Below, piece by piece: positions 25,827 through 38,514 of a stretch of 45,292 nucleotides of DNA. A program made the position numbers and the translations under genes. The notes beneath the pieces were generated by a model that worked only from the letters and a program-made list of their open reading frames with translations, searched no databases and was not told the DNA's origin. The number at the start of each line of letters is the position of its first letter. Positions within the stretch are counted from its first letter, which is position 1. The stretch comes from Acidobacteria bacterium Mor1 (GTDB lineage Bacteria > Acidobacteriota > Polarisedimenticolia > Polarisedimenticolales > Polarisedimenticolaceae): positions 1,496,109-1,541,400 of the forward strand of contig CP011806.1 of assembly GCA_001664505.1 (NCBI GenBank), read 5' to 3'.

Positions 25827-28654
25827 GCCGGAAGGCGGTGGCGGCGGGCCTCCTGCTGACCGCGCTCTGCTTGCTACCCGCCGCGGCCGAGGAGGTGGAC
25901 CTCTCGGCGGTGCGGAGCTTCGACGACTGCGACCGGATCGTCGACCTCCACCCGGACTCCTTCCGCGCCCACCGCTGCTATCGCCTGCTCTCCCGCAAGA
26001 CCGGGCAGCACGCCGAGGCCATCCGCAGACTCGAAGCCCGCCGGTCGGTGCGGCCCGGCAACGGACTGATCCCGCTGATGCTCGCCTCGATTCGCTACGA
26101 CTCCGGCGATCCGGACCGGGCGCTCGTAGAGATGGGAGACGGGATTCGGCTGCTGGAATCCGCGGGGCGAACCCGAGACGAGATCGAGGCGCGGCTGCGC
26201 ATGCGCTTCATGCTTGCCACCCGTGGCGATTTGGCCGCGGCCGACGCCGAACTGGAACGGGCCGCGGCGGTCGCCGAGACCCTCGACGACGAGCGGATAC
26301 GGGTCGCGATCCTGATCATCCAGGCCGAGAGGGCGCGAGAGCGAGGAGACGACGGGCTCGCGCTCTCGCTGTTTCTCCAGGTCGAGCAGCGGTTGGGGCC
26401 CGACGGTTCACCCAACCAACGAGCGATCACCTATTCCCGCATCGGCGGAGTCTACCTGACGCTCAACCGCTACGAACCCGCCATGCGCTACTTCGAACGG
26501 GAGATTGCCCTGCGGCGGGAGCTGGGAGATCGCTACGCCGAGGCGATTTCGATGGACAACTACCTGCGCTGCCTGTTCTACACCGGCCGCACCCCCGCCG
26601 CCGAACTTCGCCCGATGATTGAACGTTCCGTAGAGACCGCGAGAGAGCTGGGGAACGGCCCCATCGAAGCGGCGATGCTGCGGATGCTCTCGGAGATCGA
26701 GAGCGACCAGGCAGCCCGCATCGATCTCCTGACCCGCTCGGCGGAGCTCGCTCGCCGGTTGCGCTTGAACGGCGAACTGTCCCTCTCGCTGACCCTGCTG
26801 GCCGAAGCCACCCTCTCGACCGATACCGAGACCGCCTTCGAGCACATCGAGAACGCGACCCGGCTGGCCAAGACCCGGGGCTACTCGCCCCGCTGGGCTC
26901 ATGCGCTGGCGATCAAGGCGCACATGCGCCGGCAGATCGGCCCGCGGGAAGACGCCCTTGCCGACTCCCTCGCCGCCCTCGATGCCGTCGAGATGCTGCG
27001 CACGCTGCACTCCGACGACGAGGTGCGCACGACCCACTTCGAACGCTGGTCCGGGGTCTACTACTCGGCGGCCGCCTACATCCTCGGAGACCCCCGGGGC
27101 CTGCCCGATGACGAAGCCATGGAGGCGGCCCACCGGGTGATCGAACGGATGCGCTCACGCCGTCTGCTCGATCACCTGGACCGCACCCGCAGCGCGACGG
27201 TTTCGGGCGCGGCTCCGGAACTGGAGGCCCGCCGCAGGGCCGCACTCAACCAGATCGCCTTGATCCAGCGAGACCTGCTGGATCCGGAACTCGAGAACGA
27301 CGCCCGGGAACGCTTGCTCGCCGACCTGACCCAGCGGGAGCTCGACGAACGGGAAGCCCGGGCGCTGCTGGTCCGGGAGGATCCGCGCTTCGCCAGGCTG
27401 GAGCAGCCCGAGATCCCCGAGCTGAAGCAGCTACGGCAGAGCCTCTCTCCCGGCCAGGCGGTGCTCTCCTACCAGCTGTTCCGGGCGGACACCTCGGCCC
27501 TCCTGGTGCACACCGCCGGCGAGAGCCGCGTGTATCCGATGCCGACCCGGGACGAAGCGGAGGCCGCGGTGCGGCTCTACATCGGATCTCTCGAACGGCG
27601 GGACGAACTCGAGGGGGAGCTTGCCGCCCGACTGCACGGGATGCTGCTTGCCGATGCACTGGACGACCTGCCCGGCGAGGTCACGCGGCTTCTGATCGTT
27701 CCCGACGGGCCGCTCCAGCGACTGCCGTTCCATGCGCTGCGCGAAGGGCCGGAGAGTGCGCCCCTTGCCCGCCGCTACGCCATCGGCGTCGCGCCCTCGA
27801 TCTCGACCTGGATGCGCCTGCGCAACACCCCTTCCGAGGCGGGCAACGCCGTGCTCGCCCTGGCCGACCCGGAACTGCGCGCCGAACAGAGCGAAACCTC
27901 GTCGCTTCGCGCCTGGAGCCTCGATCGAGTCGGAGGACTCGGCTCCCTACCCCACGCCCGCCGCGAAGCCGCCGCCGCGGTGCGCCGGCTCGGATCGGGA
28001 TCCGAACTGCACACCGGCGCGTCGGCCAGCGAACACCTGATCAAGACCGAGGACCTCACCGGCTTCCGCATGATCCACTTCGCCGCCCACGCGCTGCTGG
28101 ACGATTCGCACCCCGAGCGAGCGTCCCTGCTGCTGACCCCCGGCGATCCCGGCGAGGACGGACTGCTCCAGGTGCGGGAAATCGTCGAGCTCGGCCTCGA
28201 CGGCCAGGTGGTGGTGCTCGCGGCCTGCAAGAGCGCCGCTGGCCGGGAGGTCATGGGCGAAGGGGTCGTCGGGCTGTCTCACGCCTTTTTCCAGGCGGGT
28301 GCCCGGGCGGTGATCGGCGGGCTGTGGCCGCTGCGCGACGACGAGACGGAACGATTGATCGACGGGATGTATGCCGAACTCGCCCGGGGCGCGTCGGTCG
28401 TCGACGCCCTGGGCGCCGCCCGGCGGCGAGCGCTGGATGCCGGCGAACCGGCGGCCGCCTGGTCCGGCGTGGTGGTGATCGGCGACGGGGACTACGTGCC
28501 GCTACCCGGTGGTTCTGCCGCGGGCAAGGCCCGGCGCATCATCGGCGCTGGACTGTTGCTGGTGGTCGCGCTGGGGTTGTTCCTGCTGTCCCGGCGACGG
28601 GGAACTCAGCGGTTCTCGGCGGTCGCGTCGAACAACCCGCTGAACTCGCCGTAG
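25823..28654 (+). CDS. Exported TPR-CHAT (caspase-like) protein with C-terminal membrane anchor
   Basis: 943 residues. A signal peptide (about 1-22, ending LLPAAA) is followed by tetratricopeptide-like helical repeats to about 450, a charged helical stretch, and the CHAT domain at about 620-895. The caspase-type dyad is intact: the second His of IHFAAHA (H756) and C802 in VVLAACKSA, followed by [23 protein letters not shown], typical of CHAT. One membrane helix lies at about 906-923, then a short basic tail. Signal peptide plus anchor put the protease-like domain outside the cytoplasm. ATGA overlap with the anti-sigma-like gene. The 3' end overlaps the convergent msrAB gene by 49 nt. Confidence 0.9.
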   Translation: MSRKAVAAGLLLTALCLLPAAAEEVDLSAVRSFDDCDRIVDLHPDSFRAHRCYRLLSRKTGQHAEAIRRLEARRSVRPGNGLIPLMLASIRYDSGDPDRALVEMGDGIRLLESAGRTRDEIEARLRMRFMLATRGDLAAADAELERAAAVAETLDDERIRVAILIIQAERARERGDDGLALSLFLQVEQRLGPDGSPNQRAITYSRIGGVYLTLNRYEPAMRYFEREIALRRELGDRYAEAISMDNYLRCLFYTGRTPAAELRPMIERSVETARELGNGPIEAAMLRMLSEIESDQAARIDLLTRSAELARRLRLNGELSLSLTLLAEATLSTDTETAFEHIENATRLAKTRGYSPRWAHALAIKAHMRRQIGPREDALADSLAALDAVEMLRTLHSDDEVRTTHFERWSGVYYSAAAYILGDPRGLPDDEAMEAAHRVIERMRSRRLLDHLDRTRSATVSGAAPELEARRRAALNQIALIQRDLLDPELENDARERLLADLTQRELDEREARALLVREDPRFARLEQPEIPELKQLRQSLSPGQAVLSYQLFRADTSALLVHTAGESRVYPMPTRDEAEAAVRLYIGSLERRDELEGELAARLHGMLLADALDDLPGEVTRLLIVPDGPLQRLPFHALREGPESAPLARRYAIGVAPSISTWMRLRNTPSEAGNAVLALADPELRAEQSETSSLRAWSLDRVGGLGSLPHARREAAAAVRRLGSGSELHTGASASEHLIKTEDLTGFRMIHFAAHALLDDSHPERASLLLTPGDPGEDGLLQVREIVELGLDGQVVVLAACKSAAGREVMGEGVVGLSHAFFQAGARAVIGGLWPLRDDETERLIDGMYAELARGASVVDALGAARRRALDAGEPAAAWSGVVVIGDGDYVPLPGGSAAGKARRIIGAGLLLVVALGLFLLSRRRGTQRFSAVASNNPLNSP

Positions 28655-29796
28655 CCCTCGGCCTCCAGCGACTCACTGGGCACGAAGCGCAACGAGGCGC
28701 TGTTGATGCAGTAACGGAGACCGGTCGGCCGGGGGCCGTCGTTGAACACGTGCCCCAGGTGGCTGTCGCCGTGCTTGCTGCGCACCTCGGTGCGCACCAT
28801 GAAGTGGGAACGGTCCTCGAGCTCGACGACGTTCTCGGCGATCAGCGGCCGGGTGAAGCTGGGCCAGCCGGTGCCGCTCTTGAACTTGTCGGTGGAACTG
28901 AACAGCGGCTCTCCACTGACGATATCCACGTAGATCCCCGCCTGTTTGTTGTCCCAGTACTCACCGGTGAAGGCGCGCTCGGTGCCGTCCTTCTGGGTGA
29001 CCCGGTACTGCAGGTCGGTCAGGCGTTGTTTCAGCGACTCGTCGGCAGGTTTGACGAAGGCACGCCAGTCTCCGCCTGCAGCAGCGGCAGCAGCAGCGAC
29101 CTTCTCCACATCCGGCTTGCGCGTCGGCAGCGGCTCGTCCCCCCAGGCGTTGGCCAAGAAGCCCTCCCGTCCGGAGCCGACCCGGTAACGCATGTAGTGC
29201 CGGGCGTTCTTCTTGTAGTAGTCCTGGTGGTATTCCTCGGCGACGTAGAACGGACCGGCCGCCTCGATCGGAACGACGATCGGTTTCTGGAAGCGGTTGC
29301 TGGCTGCGAGTTCCGCCTTGGATGCCTCGGCCAACTCACGCTGGCGCTCGTCGAGAACGAAGATTCCGGTACGGTACTGGGGACCACGATCAGCAAATTG
29401 GCCGCCGGCGTCGGTCGGATCCATCGAACGCCAGAACACATCCAGCAGCGTTGCGTACCCGACGCGGGTCGGGTCGTAGCGCACCTCGACAGCCTCGGTG
29501 TGCTTGGTCCGGCCGCCGGAGACCTGCTCGTAGGTCGGGTCCTCTATCTCACCGCCGGTGTAGCCGGAAACCACCGAGTAGACGCCGTCCAGTTTTTCGA
29601 AGGGGGGCTCCATGCACCAGAAGCAACCACCGGCGAAGATCGCCACCGCCTCGGGGCCGTCCTGCGCCATGGCCTGGGCGGGAGACCCGCTGGCGGCGTG
29701 CACCGTGCCTTCGTTGACGCCGCCGCAGGCGGCGACGGACAGAATGAGCAGACCGAGCAGGCCGCCGCGCAGGGCTGCCGAATGGACCGATTTCAT
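28606..29796 (-). CDS. msrAB: MsrA-MsrB fusion methionine sulfoxide reductase, lipoprotein
   Basis: 396 residues. The N-terminus has a lipoprotein signal (LSVAAC, lipid Cys24). MsrA follows with the catalytic GGCFWC (C58, C61) and [12 protein letters not shown], reducing S-methionine sulfoxide. MsrB is the C-terminal third with catalytic Cys in [11 protein letters not shown], reducing the R form. The second MsrB Cys is absent: the usual GCGWPSF reads GTGWPSF, and zinc-binding CxxC pairs are also absent. It repairs oxidised envelope proteins, like PilB of Neisseria but without the thioredoxin-like domain. ATG 29796 has GGAGG 6 nt upstream. The frame open to 31170 is run-in from the gene upstream. 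Confidence 0.95.
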   Translation of the reverse strand: MKSVHSAALRGGLLGLLILSVAACGGVNEGTVHAASGSPAQAMAQDGPEAVAIFAGGCFWCMEPPFEKLDGVYSVVSGYTGGEIEDPTYEQVSGGRTKHTEAVEVRYDPTRVGYATLLDVFWRSMDPTDAGGQFADRGPQYRTGIFVLDERQRELAEASKAELAASNRFQKPIVVPIEAAGPFYVAEEYHQDYYKKNARHYMRYRVGSGREGFLANAWGDEPLPTRKPDVEKVAAAAAAAGGDWRAFVKPADESLKQRLTDLQYRVTQKDGTERAFTGEYWDNKQAGIYVDIVSGEPLFSSTDKFKSGTGWPSFTRPLIAENVVELEDRSHFMVRTEVRSKHGDSHLGHVFNDGPRPTGLRYCINSASLRFVPSESLEAEGYGEFSGLFDATAENR

Positions 29797-29843
29797 GGTT
29801 TCCTCCGCATCAGGCGTATTCGCTGAAACCAACGCTTCGGATG

Positions 29844-31226
29844 CTAGCGGTATTCCCCGGCCGACGCCTCCCACACCTCGAGGCAGTGCCAGGCGACCTC
29901 CCGCCCCGCGCCGATTTCCATTCTGGAATCGCGACAATCCCGGACAGGTTCCGCCCGCAGCCCCCTCGGACCGAGGGATACGCTCACCAGGTCCTCGGCG
30001 TGGACCAGCCCCGCGATGGCTCCCTCGCGCAGGAAGATCAGCTTCGGCCGGCCCCGCAGCTCCCGGGTGAAGCCGGCCATGGCCTCGGAACCGAAACGGG
30101 TGACCACCTCGTGCCGGTCTCCGGGCTGCCAGCCGTCCAGCGATGGCTGTACGCCCTCGGCGATCTCCCGGTGCATCGTCGCCAGCCTCGCGTAGTCGAC
30201 GCCGTCGAGGTAGTTGATCACCGGGCTGATCAGCGCCAGCCAACAGACGCCGGCCAGTCCCAGGAAGCGCAGTTGCCGCGGCCCCCGGCCCAGGGTCGCC
30301 AGCACCAGCAACATCAGGATCATCGCCAGAGCGGGCACGTAGTAGAACCGCGAAGAGATCTTCGACGAGAAGGCGAACAGTCCGGTCGAGAGCAGATAGA
30401 GCGCCGCGGCGAAGCGAAACTCCCGCACCGCGAGCAGGGCGACCACCAAGCCGACGATCGCCAGCGCCATCCAGACCTCGGGGAACCCGAGCAGCGGTGA
30501 GGCCAGCCGATAGATGTAGAGGGACATCCGCACCGGAAGGTCGGTCAAGGACAGTCCGCCGTAGGCGGACGTACCCCGGTCGATCACCTGCAGGTAGAGC
30601 ACCGCGTGGAGCGCCAGCAGGGCGAACGGAGGGACCCGGGTCCAGAGCGGCCGCTCCCTGCGCAGCAGCATCAGAAACGGAACGACGATCCAGAGTTCGT
30701 AGGCCAGCGACGCCGTCACCAGCATCCCGAGAGCGGCCCAGGTGCGCCCCTTGAGATCGGCGATCAACGCCAGGAGCGAAAAGCCGACGCAGAGGATCAC
30801 CCCGATGGCCGAGATCCAGTAGACCGCCTCGTTGGCCAGGAAGCTGCCGTAGAACAAGAGGCCGGCAGTTGCGGCCACCCGGGGCGACTGACCGACCGAC
30901 CGGACGAACCAGGCCACGATCAGCGACACGCCGGCGTGGAGTCCCAGCGACGCCAGATGCCCGAATGGGGCCGAAGGCCACAGCGCCAACAGCTCGAACC
31001 ACAGCCGCACCAGCGGGCGCAGGTGCGCCGAGACCGGCTCCCAGAGCGTAACCCCGCGGTAGGCGTCGGCCAACAACTCGAAGTCGTCGCCGAAGAAGTA
31101 GTTGCCGGCGCGATGCAGGTAGATGCCCGTCGAGGCCAATGCAGACAGGGCGGCGATGGCCGGAATCCAACGTGGGATCCCGGGGCCGTCGGAGCGGGAA
31201 GCGCTGGCGGGGCTCGAGGCGTTCAC
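29844..31226 (-). CDS. Multi-pass membrane protein, probable GT-C-like glycosyltransferase
   Basis: 460 residues with about ten hydrophobic helices between 20 and 345 and a soluble C-terminal domain of about 115 residues. The first outer loop contains an acidic motif in [11 protein letters not shown], placed as in GT-C enzymes, which take sugars from lipid carriers. An assignment to a specific family is not possible by eye. The C-terminal domain ([37 protein letters not shown]) is not recognised. GTG 31226 has no good ribosome site; a weak TAGGTT lies 6 nt before it. Together with msrAB (47-nt gap) it may form a minus-strand pair. Confidence 0.65.
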   Translation of the reverse strand: MNASSPASASRSDGPGIPRWIPAIAALSALASTGIYLHRAGNYFFGDDFELLADAYRGVTLWEPVSAHLRPLVRLWFELLALWPSAPFGHLASLGLHAGVSLIVAWFVRSVGQSPRVAATAGLLFYGSFLANEAVYWISAIGVILCVGFSLLALIADLKGRTWAALGMLVTASLAYELWIVVPFLMLLRRERPLWTRVPPFALLALHAVLYLQVIDRGTSAYGGLSLTDLPVRMSLYIYRLASPLLGFPEVWMALAIVGLVVALLAVREFRFAAALYLLSTGLFAFSSKISSRFYYVPALAMILMLLVLATLGRGPRQLRFLGLAGVCWLALISPVINYLDGVDYARLATMHREIAEGVQPSLDGWQPGDRHEVVTRFGSEAMAGFTRELRGRPKLIFLREGAIAGLVHAEDLVSVSLGPRGLRAEPVRDCRDSRMEIGAGREVAWHCLEVWEASAGEYR

Positions 31227-31289
31227 GCAGCTAACCTAGGTTCCGAACCGGCGCGGGCCACCCCCTCGGAGGAAGGCCCGGAAACGTCT

Positions 31290-31317
31290 GGAACGGAGAG
31301 GGGGGAAAGACTATCAT
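31290..31317 (+). promoter_or_regulatory. Candidate promoter of the sdh operon
   Basis: TATCAT (31312-31317) lies 35 nt before the sdhC ATG. GGAAC, the ECF-type -35 core, lies 17 nt before it at 31290-31294. No housekeeping -35 is seen. A near-copy of the surrounding sequence recurs in the leader at 31332-31346. Confidence 0.4.
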
Positions 31318-31351
31318 CCTTTCCCTTCAGTACGTTGGAACGGGAGCTTTC

Positions 31352-32032
31352 ATGCGCGGAGTTCTGGCTCTTTACCAAAGCACGATCGGCAAGAAAGTCG
31401 TGATGGCCGTCACGGGCCTGATGCTGGTCGGCTTCATCCTCGGCCACATGGCGGGGAACCTCAAGATCTACCAGGGTGCCGAGAAGTACGACGCCTACGC
31501 CGCCGGTCTGCGCGAGCTGGGCAAGCCGTTGCTCGGTCACTATCAGGCCATCTGGCTGGCGCGCCTCGGCCTCTTGGCCGCCGTCGGTCTGCACATCTGG
31601 TCGGCCCTGTCCCTGACCTCGGCCTCTCGCAAGGCCCGCGGCACCGGGTACAAGAAGTTCGACGACGTCAGCATGAGTTACGCCTCACGCACCATGCGCT
31701 GGGGTGGCGTGATCCTGTTGGCCTTCATCGTCTATCACCTGCTGCATCTGACCGTCGGCACGGTCCACCGCGAGTTCGAGTACGGCGCGGTGTACCAGAA
31801 CGTGGTGCTCGCATTCCAGCGCTGGCCGGTATCGGTGGTCTACATCGTCGCCAACCTGGCCCTCGCGATGCACCTCTACCACGGCATCTGGAGCATGACC
31901 CAGACGCTGTCGCTGACCAACAACACGATCCTGCGCGTGCGGCGCCCACTGGCCGCCGGCATCGCCCTGGTCGTCCTGGCCGGCAACATCTCGATTCCCC
32001 TGTCGGTCATGCTCGGCGTGATCTCGCTCTAG
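31352..32032 (+). CDS. sdhC: Succinate dehydrogenase cytochrome b subunit (b558-like)
   Basis: 226 residues, five membrane helices. The sequence starts [21 protein letters not shown] and has [12 protein letters not shown]. His residues for two hemes sit in [21 protein letters not shown] and [11 protein letters not shown]. This is the single-subunit di-heme anchor of B-type succinate:quinone reductases (Bacillus, Bacteroides, Acidobacteriota), so no sdhD is expected and none is present. It moves electrons from SdhB to quinone in the inner membrane. GGGAG lies 6 nt before the ATG; sdhA follows after 13 nt. Confidence 0.95.
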   Translation: MRGVLALYQSTIGKKVVMAVTGLMLVGFILGHMAGNLKIYQGAEKYDAYAAGLRELGKPLLGHYQAIWLARLGLLAAVGLHIWSALSLTSASRKARGTGYKKFDDVSMSYASRTMRWGGVILLAFIVYHLLHLTVGTVHREFEYGAVYQNVVLAFQRWPVSVVYIVANLALAMHLYHGIWSMTQTLSLTNNTILRVRRPLAAGIALVVLAGNISIPLSVMLGVISL

Positions 32033-32045
32033 GAGGTTCGGACGC

Positions 32046-33958
<1,913 letters not shown>

Positions 33959-33959
<1 letters not shown>

Positions 33960-34714
33960 TGAACCTGACCCTACACGTATGGCGGCAGGCGGGCCCGAAC
34001 GACAAGGGCCGGTTCGAGAAGTACGAAGCGCGGGACATCAGCGAACACGCCTCGTTCCTCGAGATGCTGGACATCCTCAACGAAGAGCTGGTCGAGAAGG
34101 GTCAGGAGCCCATCGCCTTCGAGCACGATTGCCGCGAGGGCATCTGCGGTTCCTGCGGCATGGTGATCAACGGCGTACCCCACAGCAAACAGAAGGCGAT
34201 CACCTCCTGCCAGCTCCACATGCGCAGCTTCAAGGACGGGGACGAGATCTGGATCGAGCCCTTCCGCGCCACGGCGTTCCCGGTGCTCAAGGACCTGGTC
34301 GTCGACCGCAGCGCCTTCGACCGGATCATCCAGAAGGGGGGCTACGTTTCGGTGCGCACGGGCAACGCCGTGGACGCCAACGCGACCCCGATTCCGAAGA
34401 CGGACGCCGACGCCGCATTCGACGCGGCGACCTGTATCGGCTGCGGCGCCTGCGTCGCCGCCTGCCCCAACGCCTCGGCGATGCTGTTCACCTCCGCCAA
34501 GGTCTCCCACCTGGGTCTCCTGCCCCAGGGGCAGCCCGAACGCTACAAGCGGGTCGAGGCGATGGTGGCCCAGATGGACCAGGAAGGCTTCGGTAGTTGC
34601 ACCAACCACGGAGCCTGCCAAAATGCCTGTCCCAAATCGATCAGCATCGAGTACATCGCCCGGATGAACCGGGACCTGATGAAGGCCAAGCTGCTCGGCT
34701 CGAAGGACGACTGA
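33959..34714 (+). CDS. sdhB: Succinate dehydrogenase/fumarate reductase iron-sulfur subunit
   Basis: 251 residues. The 2Fe-2S ligands are C58, C63, C66 and C84 ([12 protein letters not shown], then SC). The 4Fe-4S ligands lie in [13 protein letters not shown] and the 3Fe-4S in [15 protein letters not shown]. The protein carries electrons from SdhA to the heme subunit. The ATG overlaps the sdhA stop by one base. The aldehyde dehydrogenase start is 5 nt after its stop, so the operon continues. Confidence 0.97.
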
Positions 34715-34719
34715 AACCG

Positions 34720-36288
34720 ATGAAAACCCTCAAGAGCTACGTCTGCGGGGGCTGGCACGAGGCCGACGGCGGCTTTGCCACCCTGTACAACCCCTCGACC
34801 GAGGAGGCGATTGCCCAGGCCTCGAGCCAGGGGGTCGATTTCGGCGCCGCCCTGGCCTACGCCCGGGAGCGGGGCGGATCCGCCCTGCGGGAGCTGGACT
34901 TCCTGGCCCGGGGCGAGCTGCTCAAGAACATGTCCAAGGCGCTCTACGAGAAGCGGGACGAGCTGATCGCCCTGTCTCTCGAGAACACCGGCACCACCCG
35001 CCGGGACGCCAAGTTCGACCTGGACGGCGCCACCGGCACCCTGCACTACTACGGCGCCCTGGCCTCGGCCCTGGGGCCGAACAAGGTCATCGTCGACGGC
35101 GAGGGGCAGAAGCTCGGCCGCTCCGCCCGGTTCTGGGGCGAACACGTACGGGTCCCTCTGCGGGGCGCCGCCGTGCTGATCAACGCCTTCAACTTCCCGG
35201 CCTGGGGCTTCGCCGAAAAGGCGGCCGCCGCGATCCTCGCCGGCATGCCGGTGATCATCAAACCGGCGACCAGCACCGCGATGGTCACCGAGCGCTGCAT
35301 CGAGATCCTGGTCGAGGCGGACGTGGTTCCCGACGGCGTGATGAGCTTGATCTGCGGTTCCGCCGGCGATCTGCTGTCCCGGTTGGATTCCCAGGATGTG
35401 CTGGCGTTCACCGGATCGGCGGACACCGCGCTCAAGCTCAAGAGCGGCGACAACCTGCTGGCCCAGTGCACCCGGGTCAACGTCGAGGCGGACAGCCTCA
35501 ACTCGGCGGTGCTGGCCGGCGACGTCGAACCCTCTTCGGAAACCTGGGGCCTGTTCCTCAACGATGTCTTTCGTGAGATCACCCAGAAGAGCGGTCAGAA
35601 GTGCACCGCCGTGCGACGCATCTTCATACCGGCGGAACACGCCGATACGATCCAGGCCGAGCTGGCCCAGCGGATGGGGGACGTGGTGGTCGGGAACCCC
35701 ACCGATCCGTCGGTGACCATGGGTCCCCTGGCCAGCGACGCCCAGCTCGCCGACGCCATCGAGGGCACCAAGAGCCTGGCGGCGGAGTCGAAGATCGTTC
35801 ACGGCCATGGTGAGCGGGTCGACGGAGCCGGCGCCGAGGCGGGCAAGGGCTACTTCTTCGCCCCGACCCTGCTGCGCAACGACGACACCGGCGCCGACGA
35901 TCTGGTCCACCGCCGGGAGGTGTTCGGGCCGGTGGCGACCCTGCTGCCCTACGACGGCTCGGCCGAAAAGGCCGCGGAGCTCGTCGCCATGGGCGGCGGA
36001 AGCCTGGTCGCCTCCTACTACAGCGACTCCGACGACAACGCCGCGACCTTCCTGGCGGCGGCCGGCCCTTTCAGCGGCCGGATCTACCTGGGGTCGGAAA
36101 AGATGGCCGAACAGGCGCCCGGATCCGGCGTTGCCCTGCCCCAGAGCCTCCATGGAGGCCCCGGCCGGGCCGGCGGAGGTGAAGAACTGGGTGGCCTTCG
36201 CGCCCTGAACCTGTATACCCAACGTGTGGCGCTCCAGGGCAGCCGCAAGATGCTTCAAAACCTGACCGGAAACACCTCCGAGGAGTAG
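34720..36288 (+). CDS. PaaZ/BoxD-type aldehyde dehydrogenase
   Basis: 522 residues. NAD(P)-dependent aldehyde dehydrogenase fold with the Glu in [17 protein letters not shown] and the catalytic Cys in [12 protein letters not shown]. The NVEADSLN form, the YVCGGWHEA start and the [17 protein letters not shown] segment match the aldehyde dehydrogenase part of PaaZ (phenylacetate pathway) and BoxD (benzoyl-CoA pathway), which act on CoA-linked semialdehydes. The MaoC-like hydratase domain of full PaaZ is missing. No other paa or box genes are here, so the substrate is unknown. Five nt after sdhB and 5 nt before the aminotransferase. Confidence 0.85.
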   Translation: MKTLKSYVCGGWHEADGGFATLYNPSTEEAIAQASSQGVDFGAALAYARERGGSALRELDFLARGELLKNMSKALYEKRDELIALSLENTGTTRRDAKFDLDGATGTLHYYGALASALGPNKVIVDGEGQKLGRSARFWGEHVRVPLRGAAVLINAFNFPAWGFAEKAAAAILAGMPVIIKPATSTAMVTERCIEILVEADVVPDGVMSLICGSAGDLLSRLDSQDVLAFTGSADTALKLKSGDNLLAQCTRVNVEADSLNSAVLAGDVEPSSETWGLFLNDVFREITQKSGQKCTAVRRIFIPAEHADTIQAELAQRMGDVVVGNPTDPSVTMGPLASDAQLADAIEGTKSLAAESKIVHGHGERVDGAGAEAGKGYFFAPTLLRNDDTGADDLVHRREVFGPVATLLPYDGSAEKAAELVAMGGGSLVASYYSDSDDNAATFLAAAGPFSGRIYLGSEKMAEQAPGSGVALPQSLHGGPGRAGGGEELGGLRALNLYTQRVALQGSRKMLQNLTGNTSEE

Positions 36289-36293
36289 GGCCC

Positions 36294-37478
36294 ATGACCG
36301 CCGAGCTGAGGCCGACCCGACGGATGTTGATGGGGCCCGGCCCCAGCGACGTCCATGACCGCGTGTTGCGGGCGCTGTCCGCCCCGGTGCTGGGACATCT
36401 CGATCCCGAGTTCCTGGCGCTGATGGACGGCATCCAGCAGATGCTGCGCGGCCTGTTCAAGACCGAAAACCGCATGACCATGCCGATGTCGGGCACCGGC
36501 AGCGCCGGCATGGAAACCTGTTTCGTCAACCTGCTCGAACCGGGCGATGCCGCCGTCATCGGCGTCAACGGCGTGTTCGGCGGACGGATGGCCGAGGTCT
36601 CCGAGCGCTGCGGCGCGACGGTCACCAAGGTCGAGGCGCCCTGGGGACAGATCGTCCCCGAGGACGCGATGATCGAGACGATCCGCCGGGTCAAACCCAA
36701 GGTGGTCGGACTGGTCCACGCCGAGACCTCCACCGGAGCCTGGCAGCCGGTCGAGGCGATCGCCGCCGCCGCCCGGGAGGTCGATGCGCTGTTGATCCTC
36801 GATTGCGTCACCTCCCTGGGTGGTTGCCCGGTGGAGATCGACGCCTGGGGCGTCGACGCGGCCTACTCCGGCACTCAGAAGTGCCTGAGCTGCCCGCCGG
36901 GCTTGGCGCCGGTCACCCTCGGCGACCGGGCCATGGCCGCGGTGGCCGCCCGCAAACACAAGGTCCAGAGCTGGTATCTGGACCTGAGCCTGCTGGCCAA
37001 CTACTGGGGCGGTGAGCGGGCCTACCACCACACCGCGCCGATCTCGATGAACTACGGCCTCTACGAGGCGCTGCGCATGGTCTTCGAGGAAGGCATCGAG
37101 GCGCGCCACGCCCGGCATCGGCTGCACCACGAGGCGCTCTACGCCGGGCTTCAGCAGATCGGTATCGGCCTGGCCAACCAGGAGGGGCACCGGCTGCCGA
37201 TGCTGAACCCGGTCGAGGTGCCCGCGGGTATCGACGAAGCCTCGGTGCGCAAGGAACTGCTGGAACGGCACAACATCGAGGTGGGCGCCGGGCTCGGTCC
37301 CCTCAAGGGCAAGGTCTGGCGGGTCGGCATCATGGGAGCCTCCTGTTCGGCCAACCACGTGGCGCTTTTCCTCTCGGCGTTGGAAAATGCTCTACGGAGC
37401 CGCGGGGCGAAGGTCGGCGCAGGAGCCGCCGCCGCCGCGATGCAACACCTGGAAGCCGCCGAGACCGCGGCGCGCTAG
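36294..37478 (+). CDS. Class V aminotransferase, alanine/serine-glyoxylate type
   Basis: 394 residues, PLP-dependent. The N-terminus reads [15 protein letters not shown], followed by [11 protein letters not shown] for PLP phosphate, the Asp in [11 protein letters not shown] and the Schiff-base Lys (about residue 196) in [16 protein letters not shown]. These fit the alanine-glyoxylate / serine-glyoxylate / serine-pyruvate aminotransferase family. It converts glyoxylate to glycine or the reverse with alanine or serine; the exact donor is unknown. GGAG inside the aldehyde dehydrogenase stop region serves as ribosome site. Confidence 0.88.
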   Translation: MTAELRPTRRMLMGPGPSDVHDRVLRALSAPVLGHLDPEFLALMDGIQQMLRGLFKTENRMTMPMSGTGSAGMETCFVNLLEPGDAAVIGVNGVFGGRMAEVSERCGATVTKVEAPWGQIVPEDAMIETIRRVKPKVVGLVHAETSTGAWQPVEAIAAAAREVDALLILDCVTSLGGCPVEIDAWGVDAAYSGTQKCLSCPPGLAPVTLGDRAMAAVAARKHKVQSWYLDLSLLANYWGGERAYHHTAPISMNYGLYEALRMVFEEGIEARHARHRLHHEALYAGLQQIGIGLANQEGHRLPMLNPVEVPAGIDEASVRKELLERHNIEVGAGLGPLKGKVWRVGIMGASCSANHVALFLSALENALRSRGAKVGAGAAAAAMQHLEAAETAAR

Positions 37479-37502
37479 CGCGATTCGCACGGAGGAGAGC
37501 TG

Positions 37503-38078
37503 ATGATCACCGTCACCGATCTGGCCAAGGAAAAGGTTCTCGGCGTCATGAAGGACGAGCAACGGGACGGAGCCGGACTGCGCATCAGCGTGCAGGACGG
37601 CGGCACCTCCCGGGTGGCCTACGGCCTGAGCTTCGTGGCCCCCGATGACGTCGATCCCGCCGACACCCAGATCGACGCCGGCGCGTTCAAGCTCCACGTG
37701 GCACCTGATCAGGTCAAGTTCCTGGAAGGCGCCACTCTGGACTTCGTCGACGGCCTCGAGGAGAGCGGCTTCAAGGTCGAGGCCCCCAACGCGGGCGCGC
37801 CCAAACCCGAGGGCCCGGTGGCCGAGAAGATCCAGCAGGTCATCACCGACCGAATCAACCCGGCGATCGCCTCCCACGGCGGTTTCGTCGATCTGGTCGG
37901 CTACAAGGACGACATCGCCTACCTGCGCTTCGGCGGCGGCTGCCAGGGCTGCGGCGGGATCAAGGCCACCCTGCAAAACGGCGTGGAAGGCATGATCAAG
38001 GAAGCGGTGCCCGAATGTCAGGGCATCATGGACGTCACCGATCACGCCTCGGGCAAAAACCCGTACTACCAGCCCTAG
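37503..38078 (+). CDS. nfuA: NfuA-type Fe-S cluster carrier
   Basis: 191 residues, the same length as E. coli NfuA. An A-type (HesB/IscA-like) N-terminal domain (about 1-95) has lost the three cluster Cys, as in NfuA. The NifU C-terminal domain has the cluster pair C147/C150 in GGGCQGCGGIKATL. It delivers 4Fe-4S clusters to target proteins. GGAGGAG lies 5-6 nt before the ATG, 24 nt after the aminotransferase. Placement in the sdh operon makes sense because SdhB needs three Fe-S clusters. Confidence 0.95.
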   Translation: MITVTDLAKEKVLGVMKDEQRDGAGLRISVQDGGTSRVAYGLSFVAPDDVDPADTQIDAGAFKLHVAPDQVKFLEGATLDFVDGLEESGFKVEAPNAGAPKPEGPVAEKIQQVITDRINPAIASHGGFVDLVGYKDDIAYLRFGGGCQGCGGIKATLQNGVEGMIKEAVPECQGIMDVTDHASGKNPYYQP

Positions 38079-38134
38079 TCCGCGTCCGGCTCCCCGGCCC
38101 CGGGCGTCGCCTTGCGGGTGCGGCCGGGAATCGA

Positions 38135-38140
38135 TAGCAT
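38135..38140 (+). promoter_or_regulatory. -10-like element 7 nt before the small His/Cys protein gene
   Basis: TAGCAT ends 7 nt before the GTG at 38148, with no Shine-Dalgarno. It fits the spacing of leaderless promoters seen elsewhere in this window. No -35 is visible. Confidence 0.35.
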
Positions 38141-38147
38141 CCGTCGC

Positions 38148-38423
38148 GTGCCGCAACGTGCTCAGCGCCAGCTGCTTGCCCTGCTGCTGCTCCTCGGAGT
38201 AGCCGCCGGGGCGACCCACGCGCTGGTCCACGTCCACGAAGCCGAGGATCAGGCGTCCTGCGCCGGCTGTGCGATCCAGCACGAGGCCCCGACGCCGGTG
38301 GAACCGGCGCCTCCGGAGTCCGCGGACCGGCAGGTCTCGGCCCTCGGCGAGGTGTCCCGGAACGCGACCGTCGATCGGTTGATCCTGGGTTCCGCCGCCC
38401 CCCGCGGCCCGCCGATCTCCTGA
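38148..38423 (+). CDS. Small exported His/Cys-containing protein upstream of a ZnuD-like receptor
   Basis: 91 residues from the GTG that follows a -10-like element; an ATG 12 codons upstream (38112) is the alternative. A signal peptide (QLLALLLLLGVAAGATHA) precedes a metal-ligand-rich patch, HALVHVHEAED-x3-CAGCAIQHE, with four His and two Cys in about 22 residues. The rest is Pro/Ala-rich and probably disordered. I know no family for certain; small secreted proteins of this type often sit beside metal-related TonB receptors. The neighbour at 38581 is such a receptor, so periplasmic metal binding is a reasonable guess. Confidence 0.6.
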   Translation: MPQRAQRQLLALLLLLGVAAGATHALVHVHEAEDQASCAGCAIQHEAPTPVEPAPPESADRQVSALGEVSRNATVDRLILGSAAPRGPPIS

Positions 38424-38514
38424 ATCGGCTTCCCCTTACAACCTGACACCCTCTCCGGATCTGGTGAAACCACCTCTGGTGAGGGAGGGTTGCGGCCCCA
38501 GCGCCGCCCTGCCC

